Positions 61,305 through 64,000 of a DNA stretch of 64,000 bases are shown here, one piece after another; positions within the stretch are counted from its first letter, which is position 1; every line of letters starts with the position of its first letter. This DNA is from a bacterium (GTDB lineage Bacteria; Pseudomonadota; Gammaproteobacteria; Burkholderiales; Burkholderiaceae_C). Made by a program: the position numbers and the translations under genes. The stretch lies in assembly GCA_030824555.1 (NCBI GenBank), contig JAVBXK010000011.1:62001-126000 (forward strand), read 5' to 3'. The notes beneath the pieces are model-generated. The model ran no database searches. It had not been told where the DNA came from and worked only from the letters and a program-made list of their open reading frames with translations.

Positions 61305-61553
61305 ATGACCACCATTCAAACCCCCCAACAACTGGGCTGCGCACTGCGCGCAGCCCGAAAGCAAACCGGGCTGACCCAGCCGCAACTCGCCATGGCAGCG
61401 GGCGTGGGTGTGCGTTTTGTGGTGGAGCTGGAGTCTGGCAAACCTACCGTTCAGCTGCAGTCCGTGCTGCGGGTGATCGACGCGCTGGGCGGCATCATCC
61501 GGCTGGACGGTTTGCCAGGCACGGCGAGCGAGGGTGCCCACCATGGCGCATGA
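61305..61553 (+). CDS. hipB: HipB-like XRE antitoxin/repressor
   Basis: LGCALRAARKQTGLTQPQLAMAAGVGVRFVVELESGKPTVQLQSVLRVIDALG. Confidence 0.88.
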   Translation: MTTIQTPQQLGCALRAARKQTGLTQPQLAMAAGVGVRFVVELESGKPTVQLQSVLRVIDALGGIIRLDGLPGTASEGAHHGA

Positions 61554-62856
61554 ACTGAGCGTGTGGCTGTTTGCCCACCGGGTGGGCACCTTGCGGCTGC
61601 TGCAAGGCCGTCTCAACTTTGGGTATGTGCCCGACTGGTTGCTGCACCCCGCAGCCGTGCCACTGTCGTGCTCGTTGCCGCTGCAGACAGCGGCTTTTGA
61701 CGACCACGTCGCACGGCCCTTCTTCGCTGGCTTGCTGCCGGAAGGCCACATGCGCCGCCTGATTGCCAGGCAGTTTCAGGTGTCCGGCCAAAACGACTTT
61801 GCGCTGTTGGACCACATTGGCGGTGAATGCGCAGGCGCAGTGACCTTCCTGCCGCGAGGCCAGCCCCTGCCAGCAGCCAGCCCGCCCGACGACGTGCAGT
61901 GGCTGACCGACGGCGAACTGGTGGCCATCCTGCAAGAACTGCCCAAGCGGCCCATGCTGGCAGGCACCGATGGCCTGCGGCTGTCGCTGGCCGGTGCACA
62001 AGACAAACTCCCCGTGGTGTTTGACGGGCGGCGCATCGGCCTGCCCCGGCACGGTGTGCCCAGCACCCACATATTGAAGCCACCCATTCACGCTGTGGAA
62101 GACAGCGTGGCCAACGAGGCCTTCTGCATGGCCCTGGCCAACACCATGCAGCTCAACCCCGCGCAGGCGCGCATCCACACCGTGGGTGAACACGCCTTTT
62201 TGCTGGTGCGGCGGTACGACCGCCAACTGGCCACCGATGGCAGTGTGCAGCGCCTGCACCAGGAAGACCTTTGCCAGGCCCTGGGCGTGGTGCCCGAAAT
62301 GAAGTACCAGAACGAAGGCGGGCCAAGCCTGCAACAGTGTTTTGAGCTGGTGCGGCAAGTCACCCGGCCCAGCGCCCCACAAGTGCTGCGGCTGTTTGAC
62401 GGTGTGGTGTTCAACGCCCTGGTGGGCAACCACGACGCGCACGGCAAAAACTTCTCGCTGCTGTACGGCGCAAAAGAACCCACGCTGGCCCCGTTTTACG
62501 ACTTGCTCAGCACCGCCGTGTACCCCGCGTTGACCCCCAAGATGGCCATGAAGATCGGCGGCAAATACAAGTTCAGCGAGCTGATGGCCCGGCATTGGGC
62601 GCAGTTTGCGCAAGACGCAGGCGTTTCCAAAGCGCAAGCCAAAAAGCGGGTGCTGACACTGGCCCGGCAGCTGCCTGCTGCCGCAGTGCAGCTTCAAGCG
62701 GACCCGGCGCAGGCGTTTGCCACCAGCGCGGTGGTAGGGCAAATCGTCAAGCTGATCGCGCAGCGCTGCGAGCTGACCGTGAAGCGGCTGACGGCTGATG
62801 TGGGAGATGCCCTTGCGCCCAAGGAGGCGAGGGATGACAAACCCCAGACGCGATGA
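61543..62856 (+). CDS. hipA: HipA-like Ser/Thr kinase toxin
   Basis: RPFFAGLLPEG, RLSLAGAQDKLPV, VGNHDAHGKNFSLL, YDLLST; overlaps hipB. Confidence 0.93.
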   Translation: MAHELSVWLFAHRVGTLRLLQGRLNFGYVPDWLLHPAAVPLSCSLPLQTAAFDDHVARPFFAGLLPEGHMRRLIARQFQVSGQNDFALLDHIGGECAGAVTFLPRGQPLPAASPPDDVQWLTDGELVAILQELPKRPMLAGTDGLRLSLAGAQDKLPVVFDGRRIGLPRHGVPSTHILKPPIHAVEDSVANEAFCMALANTMQLNPAQARIHTVGEHAFLLVRRYDRQLATDGSVQRLHQEDLCQALGVVPEMKYQNEGGPSLQQCFELVRQVTRPSAPQVLRLFDGVVFNALVGNHDAHGKNFSLLYGAKEPTLAPFYDLLSTAVYPALTPKMAMKIGGKYKFSELMARHWAQFAQDAGVSKAQAKKRVLTLARQLPAAAVQLQADPAQAFATSAVVGQIVKLIAQRCELTVKRLTADVGDALAPKEARDDKPQTR

Positions 62857-62938
62857 CCGTGCCCTGCGCCTTCGCCTTGGTAGCACCCGCGTTCATGCTG
62901 CGCTGATGGTGCGGCAGTGCAGGTGGGAATTTATGGCT

Positions 62939-62980
62939 AAAAGTGCCTCTACAGCTTTAATTTATTGATGTGTTTGCTAT
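62939..62980 (-). repeat. RTAGC-N20-GCG element copy 11 (left arm of doublet B)
   Basis: Complement reads ATAGCAAACACATCAATAAATTAAAGCTGTAGAGGCACTTTT. Confidence 0.75.
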
Positions 62981-62992
62981 ATATAAAATAAT

Positions 62993-63034
62993 ATAGCAAA
63001 GCATGCTTATTGGATGATCGGTAGGGGTGGTTTG
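62993..63034 (+). repeat. RTAGC-N20-GCG element copy 12 (right arm of doublet B, degenerate)
   Basis: ATAGCAAAGCATGCTTATTGGATGATCGGTAGGGGTGGTTTG; 12-nt centre between arms. Confidence 0.55.
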
Positions 63035-63264
63035 GATGGCAGGTGCCGGCCAGTAGTGACCACCCGCTGTGAGCACGTGATCGTCTCTTGAAGGCTGATC
63101 TGAGCCATTCACGGTCCAGTGCCTGAGCGGCAGCAAGGGCCACACCAGCCGTTGAACGCAGCCCGTCCTGGACGGCCGCTTGCGGATGGCGTTGCCCGTG
63201 GAACCTGGCGGCAAGCTGACTGACTGACGCGACAGGTGGCAGCAGAGACATGCTGTTGGATTTC

Positions 63265-64000
63265 CTATCCGCCATTGGGGAGGCGATCCAACTCACCATA
63301 CGGGAACTCAAAAGAACGCATGAGCGCCGCAAGCTGCGTTTGCTTGTTGGTTCCTGTCTTCTCGTAAATGCGCTTGAGTTGCGAATTCACGGTGTGGCCG
63401 CTAACGCACAGCTTTTTCGAAATTTCTTTGACACTGGCACCGCGCAACACGTAGGGCACGATCCGCGCCTCAGCTGGTGTGAGGTCAAACAGCGTTGCCA
63501 ACAGACTGTCCATGACGGGGCGTGAGTGGTCCCGCGTGGACAGAAAGACCGCCACAGCGCCCGAGTGAAAGGCGCTTCGAATGGGGCTGGCTTGCAATGG
63601 CAGCACGTAAGCAACTACCGGGCTTTCCCCTGGTGCCTCCAGCGCAATGCCGATTCCACGCTGACCCAGAGCCACATCGTTTTGCGCGGCGCGTTCGATT
63701 GCCTCACCGAGCGACTTGTAGGCTAAAACCCCATGAATTCCCCGCACCCTGGCCTGTGTAGCCGCCGTCAAAAAGCCCCGGTGTATGGCCAGTGTGCGTC
63801 CTTGCGCCAACACGGAGTCGGCTGCTTGGTTGATTTGCAAGACCTTCGCGTATCGGTCGGTCAGAATCAGCGGTGTAGGCACAGCATCAACCAACCGCGC
63901 ATAGCCTTGCGCCACCCGTTGTTGGCGCTCCAACAAGTCTCCAATCATCGCGGCCCGGCGCAGATGCGGCGCAATTGAACGCACGATCCAGTGATCCCGC
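63265..64000 (-). CDS. LuxR family transcriptional regulator, 5' end beyond the window
   Basis: C-terminal LuxR HTH (LTPAEARIVPYVLRGASVKEISKKLCVSGHTVNSQLKRIYEKTGTNKQTQL); frame open to the window edge. Confidence 0.9.
   Translation of the reverse strand, partial: RDHWIVRSIAPHLRRAAMIGDLLERQQRVAQGYARLVDAVPTPLILTDRYAKVLQINQAADSVLAQGRTLAIHRGFLTAATQARVRGIHGVLAYKSLGEAIERAAQNDVALGQRGIGIALEAPGESPVVAYVLPLQASPIRSAFHSGAVAVFLSTRDHSRPVMDSLLATLFDLTPAEARIVPYVLRGASVKEISKKLCVSGHTVNSQLKRIYEKTGTNKQTQLAALMRSFEFPYGELDRLPNGG

Noticed and set aside
61495-62886. 463-aa minus-strand ORF opposite hipA
   Set aside because: Shadow ORF; hipA motifs are intact on the plus strand.
1-64000. CRISPR arrays, tRNA/rRNA genes, full IS elements and prophage
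   Set aside because: None seen on reading: no regularly spaced direct repeats, no transposase or phage structural ORFs, no recognisable tRNA sequence.

Overview
High-GC betaproteobacterial (Comamonadaceae-like, judged from gene content) chromosomal segment. Mostly core metabolism on both strands: sdhCD, a GntR regulator, mdh, a CoA-ester lyase, acnB, a kynurenine operon (kynA/kynU/kynB), argF/argD, rpsT, murJ, transporters and regulators. Accessory or less ordinary loci are: (1) a coupled three-gene cassette of ABC-type DUF3696-like ATPase, PIN-domain protein and RNA ligase (10324-12861), which looks like an RNA-cutting/RNA-sealing system; (2) a four-gene glyco-operon with a 1064-aa PIG-L plus three-GT2 fusion; (3) an XRE-HTH protein with a histone-H1-like Lys/Ala tail; (4) a di-haem peroxidase overlapping a PAS-GGDEF-EAL-CZB protein; (5) a defence-like islet with a small HEPN-motif gene, an attC-like 3' end and a PaeR7I/XhoI-type R-M whose nuclease gene has a frameshift at the active site; (6) hipBA with three evenly spaced operator-like palindromes. 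Across the window there is also a dispersed ~42-46 bp element (RTAGC-N20-GCG...T-tract). I found 12 copies by eye: two head-to-head doublets with identical 12-nt centres (REPIN-like), and three copies inside ORFs (argF, a DJ-1/PfpI gene, murJ). All calls are from reading the sequence and ORF translations; no database search was run.
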